Assembly: GCF_047948215.1 (NCBI RefSeq)
Contig: NC_134467.1
Span: 32,880,520 to 32,944,519, forward strand
Reading direction: 5' to 3'
Source: Lycorma delicatula
Taxonomy: Eukaryota > Arthropoda > Insecta > Hemiptera > Fulgoridae
Length of the DNA: 64,000 nucleotides
The notes below the pieces were generated by a model that saw nothing but the letters and a program-made list of their open reading frames with translations, was not told where the DNA came from and searched no databases. This document shows, piece after piece, positions 12,111 to 27,428 of the stretch (its first letter is position 1; every line of letters starts with the position of its first letter). The translations under genes were made by a program, and so were the position numbers.

Positions 12111-14374
12111 TATGAAAGATTATGTCGCTTATTTGAAAACGACACCGAATGAAAATATTCATTCTGGAGACAATACTAAAATAATAATACACAATACAGT
12201 TTATAAATGATATAATCTACAATATAATACCTGGTTACACTCGGTAAAAGATAATTTTTCATTAGCACGCACTAGTCACATCTAACTTACACAAAAACAG
12301 CTGTTACACTTCTTAGAATATTAAGTAATATTTTTTGTAGTGATGCAACTGTAGAATTAAATAAATTAATAATATTTGAAGTGGAAAAATGTATTTAAAA
12401 TGGCAACTAGTACTGTTACACCCGCGATAATGAAATACGATATGCTCGCGGGATTTAGTGAGAATCATTGAATTGAAAAAAAGAAAATAAATTATATTTA
12501 AAAAAATTATAAACTGTATGTGTAAGCCGTGCATTAGAAAAAAATATCCCTTTCGGCACGCCAGAAGTCGGAGGCGTTTTTCACCGGTGCTAAATATGGG
12601 ATAAAAAAGATTTCCACTTTAAAGTTAAGAAAAACTTCAAATTTACTCAATACGACAATGATTGCATGTAAAAAAAGTTTCACATGTTTAGCATACGACA
12701 AGCCCCATCTTCTTACAATTACAGTAACATTTTGGTCATCCCTTGCCGTAAGGGTTGGTCATAACACTGTAAAAAAAAATCCAATACTGTGTCTATTAAG
12801 AGAGGTATGATTTTTTTCTCTTCGAAACCCAATTTTTTCCCTCCCTTGGACCCTTAGAGATATCAAAAAACTTTACCTAAATAAATTTTAGGCCCTTATC
12901 CAAAGAAAAGTACGAACTTTAAACGAATTCGATATTTTACTTAATCAGAAAGTTATATATTTCGATTTCTTGAAAAAGCAACACCCCCCCCGCCATTTCC
13001 ACCCTCATAATCCGATTTTGCCCATTAACGAACTAGACCGAGATTTTAGGTCGTGAATTTGAAAGTGATTGGCGCGCAAAATTACGGCAGTTATCGTGTC
13101 CACAAGAAAGTGAAATATATAAATGCATATATAAACTTTTGAACTGAAGGTGGTTTTAGGGTCTTGGGGATATGGAACGCAAAGATATGTCGAAATTTTC
13201 CGGAAGTTGAATCATAATACCCATTAAAATAGGTAGCTTTCATATCAAAAATCTACCTAAAAATCCGTGTAACGGGAAAATCCTACAACTTAGTTGTCAG
13301 CGTTTATTTAAACAAAAAATTTAATAAAAAATTTTTAAATAACTGAAATTAAAAATAAAATAATTATTAATTATATGATTGCCAGGATCTGAAGGGAGGA
13401 ATTTATAATCTATTTGTAAATTTTTTGAATTTTTCCCTTATTTGATAATGATAAGTAAAAAAATAAATCAAATTTAAAAAAAATTAATTTTAACCGTAAC
13501 ATTAGAAAAAAAAATTGATGCCATTTGTAAATAAATTTTAACAGTCAGAACACACATATGTGTTCCCTTCGCGGCTTCGTCCGTGCTATGTGATTACTTG
13601 CGTTTCCCACTACGATAATTTGTTTTTATTTTTTTTTGTGAAGTAATCGGAAGCAGGTACAGCCTGCATCATACATACAGTAAAATAGTTGCTGTGTTCA
13701 TTTAGTAGCCACGCCGTACAACACCGCACCCGTTAAAATTTCGTAATTAAAGAAAAAAAAAATAATAAATCAGAAAATAGTTTTTAGATATTTAACTAAA
13801 GAATATTTTTCATGACTAAATCTACTAAATATATCGTATAGTCGGAAAAAGGATAAATCTAATCTAATCTAAAAGGATAAATAATTGTTCGAAATTTTTT
13901 TATCTCTCTTTACCCCTTTAATAATCGAATTTCAAGAAAATCAAAAATTTGTTTTTAGATATCCACATGGTTAAACATATAAGAAATCAAATTGATATTT
14001 TCATTTGTTTCCAAGAAATTAAAAAAGAAACATTAAATTTCAATTTTACGTAATTTTAATACTTTCAAATGAGAATTTCGAATAATCTGGAAATTAATTT
14101 TTATTATTATTTGCATAAGGATTGCGCATACCGAAATCAAATTCATATCTCTACATTTTAAACCAGAAATTGAAAAAATTATAAATTTAATTTTTATTAT
14201 ATTTTAATCCTTTAAATTCGGAATTTATAAATTAAAAATTATTTTTTTAGTATTCACTTACACCATAAGATGAACCTGTATACAACTTTTCATCAATTTA
14301 TCTTCAGTAGTTTCCCGGTCAGTTTTTCCCGGGGATAGAATATGAATCATCCACAACATGTTTTTGTGTTTTAT

Positions 14375-14393
14375 ATATATATATATATGAGTA

Positions 14394-14491
<98 letters not shown>
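14375..14491. repeat. TA/GT microsatellite (unit A2)
   Basis: Same site in A2; GT part about 93 bases, A-type linker present. Confidence 0.95.
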
Positions 14492-14492
<1 letters not shown>

Positions 14493-15366
14493 ATCAGATC
14501 AAATGAAGTGTAATAAAGTACAGTAAAGTAATTAAAAAAAGGTGATAAAAAAGAAGAAACAAGCTGCCAAATCTGTTAATTGTAGGGTGTAATTTTTTTA
14601 TACTAGAAGAGAGAGAAAAGGGTGTACAAACAGTGACGTAACTATCTCAATGGTTTATCACATTTTCTTTCTGTTTTTTTACACAAACATACTACATGGT
14701 TGCTGTATATATATATATATATATAAACACAAAATAAAAAATGTACAAATGTCACAGATACCAAACAAAATGAAGTACACGAAAATTGAAAAAAAAAAAA
14801 ACTGGTATGCCAACTTAATACTTAACCTAAAATGTACTCGATAATAAAAAAATAAAAAACAAATAAATTAATACATAAAATCTCAGAGGTGTTAACAACC
14901 AACAAGCCGTATTATAAAAGTATATGTTTATACTCTATATATACTGGAATACTGGTAGTTTTCTTTTTTCCATTTTTTGTCTTACTTCTATTTCCATCCC
15001 ATACCCAATTAACCAATACAACAATATTACTTTCTCATTCTCTCATATTCCTTTTTGTATCTCTTATTTAAAATTTTACCATTTTATTTTATACTTCCTT
15101 TTAACTAACATTCTTTTACATTCAACTTATACTTAGTTACAGAAATATATAGTAAACAGTTCGAACAGACAAAAAAAAACTTGTTTTTTTTTCTTTTCAA
15201 GTTATTGTAATTTAAATTGTGAAGTTTTCTTTTTCGCTTGATAAATTGATTATTTTTTTACAAACAAATAATTCAATTACGGAATTAAAAATGTTTCTTA
15301 ATATCTTCCTTTTATTTAATACAATTAATGTATTTAAACATTAATTTTATACTCAAAATATATATA

Positions 15367-15999
15367 CAGGTTGATTCAGGAGGATAGGGCAATACTTTGG
15401 CAACTCATTCTAGAGGCTAAAAATAAGAAAAGAGTTCATATAAACATATCTCCGAAAACGCTTCGTTAGCTAGATATACAGGATGAAAGATTTCGCCCGA
15501 GTTTCAGTTCCTCCGGGTAAATTAAGGCTTTCTGAAATTCTGGGAATGTCAATTAAGGAACGATTCAATTATTTCTTATGGTTTTTGAGCTGGGAAATCG
15601 AAAAAATAGCTCCCAGAACTGTATCTCTCTTAGTTTCTAAGATATGTAAAACGCCACAAATAGTGTCAAAAAACACTTTTTTTACGTTTGACGTACAATA
15701 ACGTTGTTAAATTGGCAATAAATCATACATAAAAAAAAAAAAAATTGTAGAGAATTTAATTATAAGAAGATTGATGTAGATAATGACAACAAAAAAGAAA
15801 TAAAATTTTAAACATGTCGACTTTTATTAACAACAAAACCGACGAGAGTGTAGGAGCTACATCAAGTTGGTAATGCATTTCAATTCGTTTGAAACGCTAA
15901 CGAAGCGTTTTCGGATCTATGTTTATATGCACTTTTTTCTTATTTTTAGCCTCTAGATTGAGTTGTCAAAGTATTGCCCTTTCCTCCTGAATCCCTCTG
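15367..15999. mobile_element. MITE with long TIRs (A2)
   Basis: Third copy, same length and same arms as in A1. Confidence 0.85.
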
Positions 16000-16005
16000 T
16001 ATATA

Positions 16006-16524
16006 GAGTGATTCAAAGAAACGGGAAATTTTGAAAGTTGTGTTGGTAGCCGTGGGCGATTGGTACCACTTGATAAGTGGAGCCAGACTCATACTTTACG
16101 AATATCGATGGCAGCTGTACACCGATTGTTTGGACAACGTGTCATTTCACGAAACGGTGACGTTAGATGGCCTCCCAGATCGCCTGATCTCTCAGCTTGC
16201 GATTACTTTTTGTGGGGTCACCTTAAAAGCAAAGTGTTCCACAGTAGACCTGCTACAACGGAAAAACTGAAGGCAAAAATACGAGAAGTAATTGGGGAAA
16301 TTCTAGTCGAGATGTTACGTCAAACCACGAACAATTTAACGAAGAGACTTCGTGAGTGTTTACGTAGAAGAGGAGGTCACCTGCAAGATGTCATCTTTAA
16401 AAAATAAACTAAAATGTATGTATCCTAAAATGGCAACATTTGTACAATTACATGAAATAAAATTTCCTTCTAAAAAAAATTTTCATTTAATTTTTTAAAT
16501 TTCCCGTCTCTTTGAATCATTTTG
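16006..16524 (+). mobile_element. Internally deleted mariner-like element (A2)
   Basis: Third copy; no difference from A1 noticed in the remnant gene. Confidence 0.85.
16031..16407 (+). pseudogene. Transposase C-terminal remnant (A2)
   Basis: The 16060-16407 frame encodes the same 115 residues as in A1, with the SPDLSACDYFLWG signature intact and the same TAA stop. Confidence 0.85.
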
Positions 16525-16545
16525 TATATATATATATATATAAAA

Positions 16546-17584
16546 TAGTTTCTAAAATAGTGGGCTGGCTATACTTTTTCGGATTCTACTTGTAAAACTA
16601 AACAAAAAATATCTTTAGGAAAAATGACAATTTCTCCTTCCTTCTCCCATTGTCCGCCATTTTGTTATTTCTATATAAAAATTTATATCTGACGTTCGGA
16701 TAAACGAATCAGATTAATATTTGGTAAGCGTCTTGGTAATGAAAGTTAAATCTGACGTTCGGATAAACGAATCACATTAATATTTGGTAAGCGTCTTGGT
16801 AATTAAAGTTAAAAATTATAAAAAAAATCAGGACTTTAATACCTTCGCAAATTACAAAATGGCAGCCATATTTGTATTTCAATCCGTTATATCTTCATAA
16901 ATATTAATTTTATCATAATTTATATTATTTGATAAAATATTAAGTCTTTTATTTTGAACAAAATGCAATTTTTTTTTTTTTTAAATGGTTCATAAATAGA
17001 GTCGATAGGAGAAAATTGATGTAATTTTGTCATAATTATTAGATCGATTATTGTGAGAAAAATTATTACTTAATTTTTTTTACTAATTTACAATACTAGA
17101 ATTTTCAATAAATAAAAAAAATTAATATTTCACCGAGATGTTAAAGTGTTGAATTGAACTTAAAGTGGAGGACATGAAAGCAGATACAATTACAACATCA
17201 ATTTTCTGCCATTAATTCATCTATTTGTTAACCGATTTAAACAAATGAAATGTAATTTTGTTGAAAATAAATCGCTTAATATTTTAGTATTACATAAATT
17301 TTGATAAAAATAATATTTACGGAGATATAATGGATTTAAAAATAAACATGCCCACCATTTTGTAATTTGAATAGGAATTTAATTGCTGATATTTTGCTAA
17401 TTTTTTACCTTATTACAAAGACGCTTACCAAATATTAATGTGATTAGTCGATTCGAATTTGAGATATAAATTTTTATATAAAAATTACAAAATAGCGAAT
17501 AGGGGGGAAACGAATATTTTTTTAGTTTTACATGTAGAAACCGAAAAAGTATAACCAGCCGACCATTTTAGAAATACTGTGTCT
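16546..17584. mobile_element. Foldback element (A2)
   Basis: A-type copy with the 63-bp duplication; one B-type base near 17384 in the right arm. Confidence 0.8.
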
Positions 17585-17588
17585 AAAA

Positions 17589-18602
17589 CAAGATGTGCTG
17601 CATGAATGACTGATTGAAACCCAAAATTGGTATGCCCCCAAGCGTTTGCAACCTTTGCATCGGACCATTTCTTTTTTAAAATACAGACCTTGAAAGCTTA
17701 CTATTGTATACTTGAGAGATTTCACAACAAAAATTTCTTAATTATTTGAATTGGGTTCCAAATCTACGAAATAAAGTGGCAGCGGTTCCTTCGGTTGACC
17801 AAGTAGAACGTTTCTAAACCTCGTGGCCTAACTTCGTCAATTCATCAATGATTACAGATTTATCAACGGAGTGATACATGCCTCGCATGACCACTCAATA
17901 TTCTCTTTCATGTTTAACTATATATATATATATATATATATACAACGACTGATATTGTTTTCAAGCATTTTTGACATTATAATATTTTAATATCAACTGG
18001 CAGAACTTTTACCGTGTGGCCCGATTTCATTGTCAATTTGTTTATTTAATAACAATTAGGATATAACTGTGATATTTTCAATTCAGTTATTGCATTGACG
18101 GCTGATACAAATATATAGGTTCAGGTTTTAATGTTTTTGCATGAAAATCTTCGTTGTCAACAACTTTTTTTTCAAAAATACTAAATTTATTTGACATAGG
18201 AACAGCAAAAATACCAGTTGATTGTACGCGAATATTAGGTTAAGTATAATTTGTGCATTGGGGGTTTTTTTGCCACTGGAATTTCATCATTCTGCCAATT
18301 GATATTATAGTTTTATATGAGCAATACTGGTATTACTTGGCATGGAGGGTTTGCCTTACTAAAATCCATAACATCACTTTCAATGAATACTCCTGAAAAG
18401 TCACCCGTGTTATCGATAATGTCGTCTTTAGAGTTAACTTACGTCGCGCTGATTTCCGAGGGTCCCTATTAGAACACTTTAGAAGCCTACATATTCTAAT
18501 ACCTTGTATGTTCGGGTTTACAAGAGATAATAGGTTATTGTTTACATCCGATGATTCGCCGTTACTAGGACTAACAGGTTGTAGCTGGTCCGTAGCAACG
18601 CA
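17589..18602 (-). pseudogene. Decayed Jockey-type ORF1 relic (A2)
   Basis: Same relic as in A1, including the eight-base T run near 18166. Confidence 0.55.
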
Positions 18603-20847
18603 CTATGAAAGATTATGTCGCTTATTTGAAAACGACACCGAATGAAAATATTCATTCTGGAGACAATACTAAAATAATAATACACAATACAGTTTATAAA
18701 TGATATAATCTACAATATAATACCTGGTTACACTCGGTAAAAGATAATTTTTCATTAGCACGCACTAGTCACATCTAACTTACACAAAAACAGCTGTTGC
18801 ACTTCTTAGAATAATAAGTAATATTTTTTGTAGTGATGCAACTGTAGAATTAAATAAATTAATAATATTTGAAGTGGAAAAATGTATTTAAAATGGCAAC
18901 TAGTACTGTTACACCCGCGATAATGAAATACGATATGCTCGCGGGATTTAGTGAGAATCATTGAATTGACAAAAAGAAAATAAATTATATTTAAAAAAAT
19001 TATAAACTGTATGTGTAAGCCGTGCATTAGAAAAAAATAATCCCTTTCGGCACGCCAGAAGGCGGAGGCGTTTTTCACCGGTGCTAAATATGGGATAAAA
19101 AGATTTCCACTTTAAAGTTAAGAAAAACTTCAAATTTACTCAATACGACAATGATTGCATGTAAAAAAAGTTTCACATGTTTAGCATACGACAAGCCCCA
19201 TCTTCTTACAATTACAGTAACATTTTGGTCATCCCTTGCCGTAAGGGTTGGTCATAACACTGTAAAAAAAAATCCAATACTGTGTCTATTAAGAGAGGTA
19301 TGATTTTTTTCTCTTCGAAACCCAATTTTTTCCCTCCCTTGGACCCTTAGAGATATCAAAAAACTTTACCTAAATAAATTTTAGGCCCTTATCCAAAGAA
19401 AAGTACGAACTTTAAACGAATTCGATATTTTACTTAATCAGAAAGTTATATATTTCGATTTTTTGAAAAAGCAACACCCCCCCCCCCCCCGCCATTTCCA
19501 CCCTCATAATCCGATTTTGCCCATTAAGGAACTAGACCGAGATTTTAGGTCGTGAATTTGAAAGTGATTGGCGCGCAAAATTACGGCAGTTATCGTGTCC
19601 ACAAGAAAGTGAAATATATAAATGCATATATAAACTTTTGAACTGAAGGTGGTTTTAGGGTCTTGGGGATATGGAACGCAAAGATATGTCGAAATTTTCC
19701 GGAAGTTGAATCATAATACCCATTAAAATAGGTAGCTTTCATATCAAAAATCTACCTAAAAATCCGTGTAACGGGAAAATCCTACAACTTAGTTGTCAGC
19801 GTTTATTTAAACAAAAAATTTAATAAAAAATTTTTAAATAACTGAAATTAAAAATAAAATAATTATTAATTATATGATTGCCAGGATCTGAAGGGAGGAA
19901 TTTATAATATATTTGTAAATTTTTTGAATTTTTCCCTTATTTGATAATGATAAGTAAAAAAATAAATCAAATTTAAAAAAAATTAATTTTAACCGCAACA
20001 TTAGAAAAAAAAATTGATACCATTTGTAAATAAATTTTAAGTCAGAACACACATCTGTGTTCCCTTCGCGGCTTCGTCCGTGCTATATGATTACTTGCGT
20101 TACCCACTACGATAATTTGTTTTTATTTTTTTTTGTGAAGTAATCGGAAGCAGGTACAGCCTGCATCATACATACAGTAAAAAAGTTGCTGTGTTCATTT
20201 AGTAGCCACTACGTACAACACCGCACCTGTTAAAATTTCGTAATTAAAGAAAAAAAATAATAAATCAGAAAATAGTTTTTAGATATTTAACTAAAGAATA
20301 TTTTTCATGACTAAATCTACTAAATATATCGTATAGACGGAAAAAGGATAAATCTGAAATAATTGTTCGAAATTTTTTTATCTCTCTTTACCCCTTTAAT
20401 AATCGAATTTCAAGAAAATCAAAAATTTGTTTTTAGATATCCACATGGTTAAACATATAAGAAATCAAATTGATATTTTCATTTGTTTCCAAGAAATTAA
20501 AAAAGAAACATTAAATTTCAATTTTACGTAATTTTAATACTTTAAAATAAGAATTTCGAATAATCTGGAAATTAATTTTTATTATTATTTGCATAAGGAC
20601 TACGCATACCGAAATCAAATTCATATCTCTACATTTTAAACCAGAAATTGAAAAAATTATAAATTTAATTTTTATTATATTTTAACCCTTTAAATTCGGA
20701 ATTTATAAATTAAAAATTATTTTTTAGTATTCACTTACACCATAAGATGAACCTGTATACAACTTTTCATCAATTTATCTTCAGTAGTTTCCCGGTCAGT
20801 TTTTCCCGGGGATAGAATATGAATCATCCACAACATGTTTTTGTGTT

Positions 20848-20848
20848 T

Positions 20849-20914
<66 letters not shown>
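20848..20914. repeat. TA/GT microsatellite (unit B2)
   Basis: Same site in B2; GT part about 48 bases, B-type without linker. Confidence 0.95.
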
Positions 20915-20915
<1 letters not shown>

Positions 20916-21125
20916 ATCAGATCAAATGAAGTGTAATAAAGTACAGTAAAGTAATAAAAAAAAGGAGTTAAAAAAGAAGAAACAAGCTGCCAAATCTGTT
21001 AATTGTAGGGTGTAATTTTTTTATACTAGAAGAGAGAGAAAAGGGTGTACAAACAGTGACGTAACTATCTCAATGGTTTATCACATTTTTTTTCTGTTTT
21101 TTTACACAAACATACTACATGGTTG

Positions 21126-21168
<43 letters not shown>

Positions 21169-21810
21169 AACACAAAACAAAAAATGTACAAATGTCACAG
21201 ATACCAAACAAAATGAAGTACACGAAAATTGAAAAAAAAAAAAAACAGGTATGCCAACTTAATACTTAACCTAAAATGTACTCGATAATAAAAAAATAAA
21301 AAACAAATAAATAAATACATAAAATCTCACAGGTGTTAACAACCAACAAGCCGTATTAAAAAAGTATATGTATATACTCTATATATACTGGAATACTGGT
21401 AGTTTTCTTTTTTCCATTTTTTGTCTTACTTCTATTTCCATCCCATACCCAATTAACCAATACAACAATATTACTTTCTCATTCTCTCATATTCCTTTTT
21501 TTATGTCTTATTTAAAATTTTACAATTTTATTTTATACTTCCTTTTAACTAACATTCTTTTACATTCAACTTATACTTAGTTACAGAAATATATAGTAAA
21601 CAGTTCGAACAGACAAAAAAAAACTTGTTTTTTTTTCTTTTCAAGTTATTGTAATTTAAATTGTGAAGTTTTCTTTTTCGCTTGATAAATTGATTATTTT
21701 TTTACAAACAAATAATTCAATTACGGAATTAAAAATGTTTCTTAATATCTTCCTTTTATTTAATACAATTAATGTATTTAAACATTAATTTTATACACAA
21801 AATATATATA

Positions 21811-22447
21811 CAGGTTGATTCAGGAGGATAAGGCAATACTTTGACAACTCATTCTAGAGGCTAAAAATAAGAAAAAAGTTCATATAAACATATGTCCGAA
21901 AAACGCTTCGTTAGAGAGTTATACAGGATGAAAGATTTCGCCCGAGTTTCAGTTCCTCCGGGTAAATTAAGGCTTTCTGATATTCTGGGAAAGTCAATTA
22001 AGGAACGATTCAATTATTTCTTATGGTTTTTGAGCTGGGAAATCGAAAAAATAGCTCCAAGAACTGTATCTCTCTTAGTTTCTAAGATATGTAAAACGCC
22101 AAAAATAGTGTCAAAAAACACATTTTTTTTACGTTTGACGTACAATAACGTTGTTAATTGGGAATAAATCATACATTTAAAAAAAATAAATTGTAGAGAA
22201 TTTAATTATAAGAAGATTGATGTAAATAATGTCAACAAAAAAGAAATAAAATTTTAAACATGTCGACTTTTATTAACAACAAAACCGACGAGTGTGTAGG
22301 AGCTACATCAAGTTGGTAATGCATTTCAATTCGTTTGAAACGCTAACGAAGCGTTTTCGGATCTATGTTTATATGCACTTTTTTCTTATTTTTAGCCTCT
22401 AGATTGAGTTGTCAAAAAGTATTGCCCTATCCTCCTGAATCACTGTG
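21811..22447. mobile_element. MITE with long TIRs (B2)
   Basis: Fourth copy, B-type; it carries the same extended frame as B1 (21892-22167). Confidence 0.85.
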
Positions 22448-22453
22448 TATATA

Positions 22454-22967
22454 GAGTGATTCAAAGAAACGGGAAATTTTGAAAGTTGTGTTGGTAGCCG
22501 TGAACGATTGGTACCACTTGATAAGTGGAGCCAGACTCATACTGCACGAATATCGATGGCAGCTGTACACCGATTGTTTGGACAACGTGTCATTTCACGA
22601 AACGGTGACGTTAGATGGCCTCCCAGATCGCCTGATCTCTCAGCTTGCGATTACTTTTTCGGGGTTACCTTAAAAGCTAAGTGTTCCACAGTAGACCTAC
22701 TACAACGGAAGAACTGAAGGCAAAGATCTGAGAAGCAATTGCGAAAATTCCAGTCGAGATGTTACGTCAAACCATGATCAATTTAAGAAAGACACTTCCT
22801 GAGTGTTTACGTAGGAGGAGGTCACCTGCAAGATGTCATCTTTAAAAAATAAACTAAAATGTATTTATCCTAAAATGGCAACATTTGTACAATTACATGA
22901 AATAAAGTTTCATTCTAAAAAAAATTTTCATTTAATTTTTTAAATTTCCCGTCTCTTTGAATCATTT

Positions 22968-22969
<2 letters not shown>
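22454..22969 (+). mobile_element. Internally deleted mariner-like element (B2)
   Basis: Fourth copy, B-type; the right end abuts a TA tract of about 40 bases. Confidence 0.85.
22479..22852 (+). pseudogene. Transposase C-terminal remnant, further broken (B2)
   Basis: Carries the same one-base loss, in-frame TGA and two-base loss as the B1 copy. Confidence 0.8.
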
Positions 22970-23012
<43 letters not shown>

Positions 23013-23014
<2 letters not shown>

Positions 23015-23984
23015 GTTTCTAAAATAGTGGGCTGGCTATACTTTTTCGGATTCTACTTGTAAACTAAACAAAAAATATCTTTAGGAAAAATGACAATTTC
23101 TCCTTCCTTCTCCCATTGTACGCCATTTTGTTATTTCTATATAAAAATTTATATCTGACGTTCGGATAAACGAATCACATTAATATTTGGTAAGCGTCTT
23201 GGTAATTAAAGTTAAAAATTATAAAAAAAATCAAGACTTTAATACGTTCGCAAATTACAAAATGGCAGCCATATTTGTATTTCAATCCGTTATATCTTCA
23301 TAAATATTAATTTTATCATAATTTATATTATTTGATAAAATATTAAGTCTTTTATTTTGAACAAAATGCAATTTTTTTTTTTTTAAACGGTTAATAAATA
23401 GTCGATAGGAGAAAATTGATGTAATTTTGTCATAATAATTAGATCGATTATTGTGAGAAAAATTATTACTTAATTTTTTTTACTAATTTACAATACTAGA
23501 ATTTTCAATAAATAAAAAAAAATTAATATTTCACCGAGATGTTAAAGTGTTGAATTGAACTTAAAGTGGAGGACATGAAAGCAGATACAATTACAACATC
23601 ATTTTCTGCCATTAATTCATCTATTTGTTAACCGATTTAAACAAATAAAATGTAATTTTGTTGAAAATAAATGTCTTAATATTTTAGTATTACATAAATT
23701 TTGATAAAAATAATATTTACGGAGATATAATGGATTTAAAAATAAACATGCCCACCATTTTGTAATTTGAATAGGAATTTAATTGCTGATATTTTGCTAA
23801 ATTTTTACCTTATTACAAAGACGCTTACCAAATATTAATGTGATTAGTCGATCCGAATTTGAGATATAAATTTTTATATAAAAATTACAAAATAGCGAAT
23901 AGGGGGGAAACGAATATTTTTTTAGTTTTACATGTAGAAACCGAAAAAGTATAACCAGCCGACCATTTTAGAAATACTCTGTCT
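23013..23984. mobile_element. Foldback element (B2)
   Basis: B-type copy without the duplication. Confidence 0.8.
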
Positions 23985-23997
23985 AAAACAAGATGTG

Positions 23998-24314
23998 CTG
24001 CATGAATGACTGATTGAAACCCAAAATTAGTATGCCCTCAAACGTTTGCAACCTTTGCATCGGACCATTTTTTTTTTAAAATACAGACTTTCAAAGCTTA
24101 CTATTGTATACTTGAGAGATTTCACAACAAAAATTTCTTAATTATTTGAATTGGGTTCCAAATCTACGAAATAAAGTGGCAGCGGTTCCTTCGGTTGACC
24201 AAGTAGAACGTTTCTAAACCTCGTGGCCTAACTTCGTCAATTCATCAATGATTACAGATTTATCAACGGAGTGATACATGCCTCGCATGACCACTCAATA
24301 TTCTCTTTCATGTT

Positions 24315-24358
<44 letters not shown>

Positions 24359-25013
24359 ACGACTGATATTGTTTTCAAGCATTTTTGACATTATAATATT
24401 TTAATATCAACTGGCAGAACTTTTACCGTGTGGCCCGATTTCATTGTCAATTTGTTTATTTAATAACAATTAGGATATAACTGTGATATTTTCAATTCAG
24501 TTATTGCATTGACGGCTGATACAAATATATAGGTTCAGGTTTTAATGTTTTTGCATGAAAATCTTCGTTGTCAACAACTTTTTTCAAAAATACTAAATTT
24601 ATTTGACATAGGAACAGCAAAAATACCAGTTGATTGTACGCGAATATTAGGTTAAGTATAATTTGTGCATTGGGGTTTTTTTTGCCACTGGAATTTCATC
24701 ATTCTGCCAATTGATATTATAGTTTTATATGAGCAATACTGGTATTACTTGGCATGGAGGGTTTGCCTTACTAAAATCCATAACATCACTTTCAATGAAT
24801 ACTCCTGAAAAGTCACCCATGTTATCGATAATGTCGTCTTTAGAGTTAACTTACGTCGCGCTGATTTCCGAGGGTCCCTATTAGAACACTTTAGAAGCCT
24901 ACATATTCTAATACCTTGTATGTTCGGGTTTACAAGAGATAATAGGTTATTGTTTACATCCGATGATTCGCCGTTACTAGGACTAACAGGTTGTAGCTGG
25001 TCCGTAGCAACGC
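23998..25013 (-). pseudogene. Decayed Jockey-type ORF1 relic (B2)
   Basis: B-type copy with the shorter T run; the internal TA tract (24320-24353) is longer than in B1. Confidence 0.55.
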
Positions 25014-27278
25014 ACTATGAAAGATTATGTCGCTTATTTGAAAACGACACCGAATGAAAATATTCATTCTGGAGACAATACTAAAATAATAATACACAAT
25101 ACAGTTTATAAATGATATAATCTACAATATAATACCTGGTTACACTCGGTAAAAGATAATTTTTCATTAGCACGCACTAGTCACATCTAACTTACACAAA
25201 AACAGCTGTTACACTTCTTAGAATATTAAGTAATATTTTTTGTAGTGATGCAACTGTAGAATTAAATAAATTAATAATATTTGAAGTGGAAAAATGTATT
25301 TAAAATGGCAACTAGTACTGTTACACCCGCGATAATGAAATACGATATGCTCGCGGGATTTAGTGAGAATCATTGAATTGAAAAAAAGAAAATAAATTAT
25401 ATTTAAAAAAATTATAAACTGTATGTGTAAGCCGTGCGTTAGAAAAAAATATCCCTTTCGGCACGCCAGAAGTCGGAGGCGTTTTTCACCGGTGCTAAAT
25501 ATGGGATAAAAAAGATTTCCACTTTAAAGTTAAGAAAAACTTCAAATTTACTCAATACGACAATGATTGCATGTAAAAAAAGTTTCACATGTTTAGCATA
25601 CGACAAGCCCCATCTTCTTACAATTACAGTAACATTTTGGTCATCCCTTGCCGTAAGGGTTGGTCATAACACTGTAAAAAAAAATCCAATACTGTGTCTA
25701 TTAAGAGAGGTATGATTTTTTTCTCTTCGAAACCCAATTTTTTCCCTCCCTTGGACCCTTAGAGATATCAAAAAACTTTACCTAAATAAATTTTAGGCCC
25801 TTATCCAAAGAAAAGTACGAACTTTAAACGAATTCGATATTTTACTTAATCAGAAAGTTATATATTTCGATTTTTTGAAAAAGCAACACCCCCCCCGCCA
25901 TTTCCACCCTCATAATCCGATTTTGCCCATTAACGAACTAGACCGAGATTTTAGGTCGTGAATTTGAAAGTGATTGGCGCGCAAAATTACGGCAGTTATC
26001 GTGTCCACAAGAAAGTGAAATATATAAATGCATATATAAACTTTTGAACTGAAGGTGGTTTTAGGGTCTTGGGGATATGGAACGCAAAGATATGTCGAAA
26101 TTTTCCGGAAGTTGAATCATAATACCCATTAAAATAGGTAGCTTTCATATCAAAAATCTACCTAAAAATCCGTGTAACGGGAAAATCCTACAACTTAGTT
26201 GTCAGCGTTTATTTAAACAAAAAATTTAATAAAAAATTTTTAAATAACTGAAATTAAAAATAAAATAATTATTAATTATATGATTGCCAGGATCTGAAGG
26301 GAGGAATTTATAATCTATTTGTAAATTTTTTGAATTTTTCCCTTATTTGATAATGATAAGTAAAAAAATAAATCAAATTTAAAAAAAATTAATTTTAACC
26401 GTAACATTAGAAAAAAAAATTGATGCCATTTGTAAATAAATTTTAACAGTCAGAACACACATATGTGTTCCCTTCGCGGCTTCGTCCGTGCTATGTGATT
26501 ACTTGCGTTTCCCACTACGATAATTTGTTTTTATTTTTTTTTGTGAAGTAATCGGAAGCAGGTACAGCCTGCATCATACATACAGTAAAAAAGTTGCTGT
26601 GTTCATTTAGTAGCCACGCCGTACAACACCGCACCCGTTAAAATTTCGTAATTAAAGAAAAAAAAAATAATAAATCAGAAAATAGTTTTTAGATATTTAA
26701 CTAAAGAATATTTTTCATGACTAAATCTACTAAATATATCGTATAGTCGGAAAAAGGATAAATCTAATCTAATCTAAAAGGATAAATAATTGTTCGAAAT
26801 TTTTTTATCTCTCTTTACCCCTTTAATAATCGAATTTCAAGAAAATCAAAAATTTGTTTTTAGATATCCACATGGTTAAACATATAAGAAATCAAATTGA
26901 TATTTTCATTTGTTTCCAAGAAATTAAAAAAGAAACATTAAATTTCAATTTTACGTAATTTTAATACTTTCAAATGAGAATTTCGAATAATCTGGAAATT
27001 AATTTTTATTATTATTTGCATAAGGATTGCGCATACCGAAATCAAATTCATATCTCTACATTTTAAACCAGAAATTGAAAAAATTATAAATTTAATTTTT
27101 ATTATATTTTAATCCTTTAAATTCGGAATTTATAAATTAAAAATTATTTTTTTAGTATTCACTTACACCATAAGATGAACCTGTATACAACTTTTCATCA
27201 ATTTATCTTCAGTAGTTTCCCGGTCAGTTTTTCCCGGGGATAGAATATGAATCATCCACAACATGTTTTTGTGTTTTA

Positions 27279-27428
<150 letters not shown>

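Larger units (their letters stand above)
6550..12950. repeat. Array unit B1
   Basis: Type B unit. It lacks the 63-bp duplication in the foldback arm and reads aatctgaaataattg where A units have an atcta-rich insert (near 7457). It also lacks three bases before gtcagaacacaca near 7144. The C run is 12 bases (6583-6594). The element order is as in A1. The mariner-derived transposase piece carries extra frameshifts here. Confidence 0.95.
12951..19443. repeat. Array unit A2
   Basis: Nearly identical to A1 by eye. Differences seen are a shorter C run (8 bases, 12984-12991), a shorter GT run, one base near 13686 (aaaatagttg versus aaaaaagttg), one base near 15030, and a B-type base at 17384 (aattgctgat rather than aattcctgat). 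The last suggests exchange with B units. Confidence 0.95.
19444..25855. repeat. Array unit B2
   Basis: Nearly identical to B1 by eye. It has a 14-base C run (19477-19490), TA runs of different length, and a few point differences such as gcgttag near 25437 where B1 has gcattag. Confidence 0.95.
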